From Rubrobacter_F sp035642415 (GTDB lineage: Bacteria; Actinomycetota; Rubrobacteria; Rubrobacterales; Rubrobacteraceae), in NCBI GenBank assembly GCA_035642415.1, contig DASQSI010000350.1, positions 1 through 12,703 on the forward strand: a stretch of 12,703 bases of DNA. The letters run 5' to 3'. A model generated the notes under the pieces. It saw only the letters and a program-made list of their open reading frames with translations. It had not been told where the DNA came from and did no database searches. Both the position numbers and the translations under genes were made by a program. This document shows positions 11,808 to 12,703 of the stretch, one piece after another (the stretch's first letter is position 1; every line of letters starts with the position of its first letter).

Positions 11808-12703
11808 ACGAGGTACGCTTTGTGACCAAAGAGATAGGAAGCCTCGCTAAGCCTGGCTGGCGCGTGAAGTCCATCGCCGGCAGGCCAATCGAGGAGAGCG
11901 ACCTCCAGGAAGCCCGCGCATGGGGGGATCGCCTCGGCGTCGAGAACGTCGAGGAGCTCACAGAGATCCTGCGCAAGGGCACGAGCTTCTCGGATGCCGA
12001 TAAGGCTAAGATACAGGACTTCGCGGCGCTTTACGGCATAAGGCTACTCGAGAACGCCGGCCTAGAGGTGGTTTACGATGGCGAGCAACGCCGAAGCGAG
12101 ATGTACGAGCACGTCATCAGGCACGCGAAGGGCTTCGAGACCCGCGGGACGGTCCGCTCCTGGGACAACAAGTACTATACCAAGGCCGCTGTTACCGAGA
12201 AGCCGCTCGTGGATACCGTATACGACCTCAAAGAGTACGAGTTCGTCCATAGCCACACCGACCGGGTCGTCAAGGCACCTTTCACGGGTGCCTACACCAT
12301 CGTCGACTGGTCCTACGACGAGTACTACTCCAAAGACGGCGTGCTCCTGGGTGCTCCCGCCGCGCGTCGGGTCGAGGCCCGGCAAAGATTCGGCATGGAC
12401 GCGGCGCGCGACGTGGTCCGCCCCAACATACAGGGGCTCGTCGATGCCGGTGCTGAATGGGTCCAGATCGACGAACCCGCCGCCACCACCCGCCCCGAGG
12501 AGGTGCCGCTTGTCGTTGAGACCTTCAACGCCACGCGAGAGGGCATAAACGTTCGCGCCAGTATGCACATCTGCTTCTCGGACTACACGGCTCTCTTCCC
12601 CCACATCGAGAACCTCAACGACTGCTATGAGCTGCAGCTTGAGTTTTCGAACCGCGACTCTTTGGAGCTCGGCAGGAAAGCAGAGGACCGTCCCGGCTAC
12701 GAC
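11804..12703 (+). CDS. Split MetE, catalytic C-terminal-type subunit (partial, runs off the right edge)
   Basis: Transfers a methyl group to homocysteine to make methionine. The GTG at 11804 overlaps the upstream stop (GTGA), with GGAGGAAGGAG upstream. The frame is open for 300 codons to the edge. Family features: EIGSLAKPGWR at the start, then the barrel, VQIDEPA at about 221-227, the zinc ligands His255 and Cys257 in SMHICFSDY, and Glu280 in LQLEFSNRDS. These correspond to E. coli MetE His641, Cys643 and Glu665; the fourth ligand (Cys726 there) lies beyond the window. An N-terminal insertion with ENVEELTEILRKGTS separates it from the fused 750-residue enzyme. Together with the preceding gene this is a two-polypeptide methionine synthase. 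Stand-alone core-MetE enzymes that do not use folate exist, so methyl-folate use is not certain. Confidence 0.9.
   Translation, partial: MNEVRFVTKEIGSLAKPGWRVKSIAGRPIEESDLQEARAWGDRLGVENVEELTEILRKGTSFSDADKAKIQDFAALYGIRLLENAGLEVVYDGEQRRSEMYEHVIRHAKGFETRGTVRSWDNKYYTKAAVTEKPLVDTVYDLKEYEFVHSHTDRVVKAPFTGAYTIVDWSYDEYYSKDGVLLGAPAARRVEARQRFGMDAARDVVRPNIQGLVDAGAEWVQIDEPAATTRPEEVPLVVETFNATREGINVRASMHICFSDYTALFPHIENLNDCYELQLEFSNRDSLELGRKAEDRPGYD

Noticed and set aside
1..12703. CRISPR arrays, integrase or transposase genes, rRNA genes
   Set aside because: No regularly spaced repeats, no recombinase or transposase motifs in any frame, and no rRNA-like sequence.

Overview
The window looks like chromosomal DNA of a GC-rich actinobacterium, most likely of the Rubrobacter type. 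This is inferred from the look of the RecA, the group-2 sigma factor, the two-piece MetE, frequent GTG/TTG starts preceded by strong AGGAGG-type ribosome binding sites, and tolerance of AGG and ATA codons. It is rich in stress genes, loosely packed, and has long non-coding stretches and several broken genes.

Layout. Positions 1-517 (minus strand): start of an unidentified gene, preceded by an OsmC-like gene that carries an in-frame TGA exactly where the family has its reactive cysteine, flanked by two frame changes. Positions 540-976: non-coding, with an elaborate hairpin (589-640) and an 11-bp perfect inverted repeat (838-861). 977-2065: nitrilase. 2066-3177: mostly non-coding, with a tRNA-like repeat and one small minus-strand gene. 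3178-4458: zinc-dependent, glutathione-independent formaldehyde dehydrogenase, followed by a clear terminator. 4543-4770 (minus): small hypothetical gene. 4972-5180: two tRNA-derived repeats. 5423-6481: recA. 6986-7495: ferritin-like diiron protein. 7794-7952: small basic protein. 8161-8793: Hsp20. About 9439-10236: RpoD-like group-2 sigma factor with an abnormal 5' end. 10252-10300: second copy of the tRNA-Val 3' fragment. About 10371-10720: broken JAMM/M67 metallopeptidase. 10854-12703: two overlapping genes that together make a split cobalamin-independent methionine synthase (MetE); the second runs off the end.

How the genes fit together. RecA (DNA repair), the ferritin-like protein (iron storage or detoxification), Hsp20 (protein protection), OsmC-like (peroxide defence), formaldehyde dehydrogenase (aldehyde detoxification) and an alternative sigma factor make a stress-themed neighbourhood. 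Only the MetE pair is a clear operon; the rest are single genes with their own leaders.

Most notable points: (1) a candidate selenocysteine or decayed OsmC gene; (2) two 49-bp copies of a tRNA-Val 3' half, starting in the anticodon loop, which bracket a 5.28-kb block holding recA, ferritin, hsp20 and sigma, as attachment sites would; (3) a sigma gene whose homologous frame begins upstream of any normal start codon, next to an ATG-initiated short frame ending TTC TGA; (4) frame breaks in several genes, which may be real decay or assembly error. I found no CRISPR array, integrase, transposase or rRNA gene.
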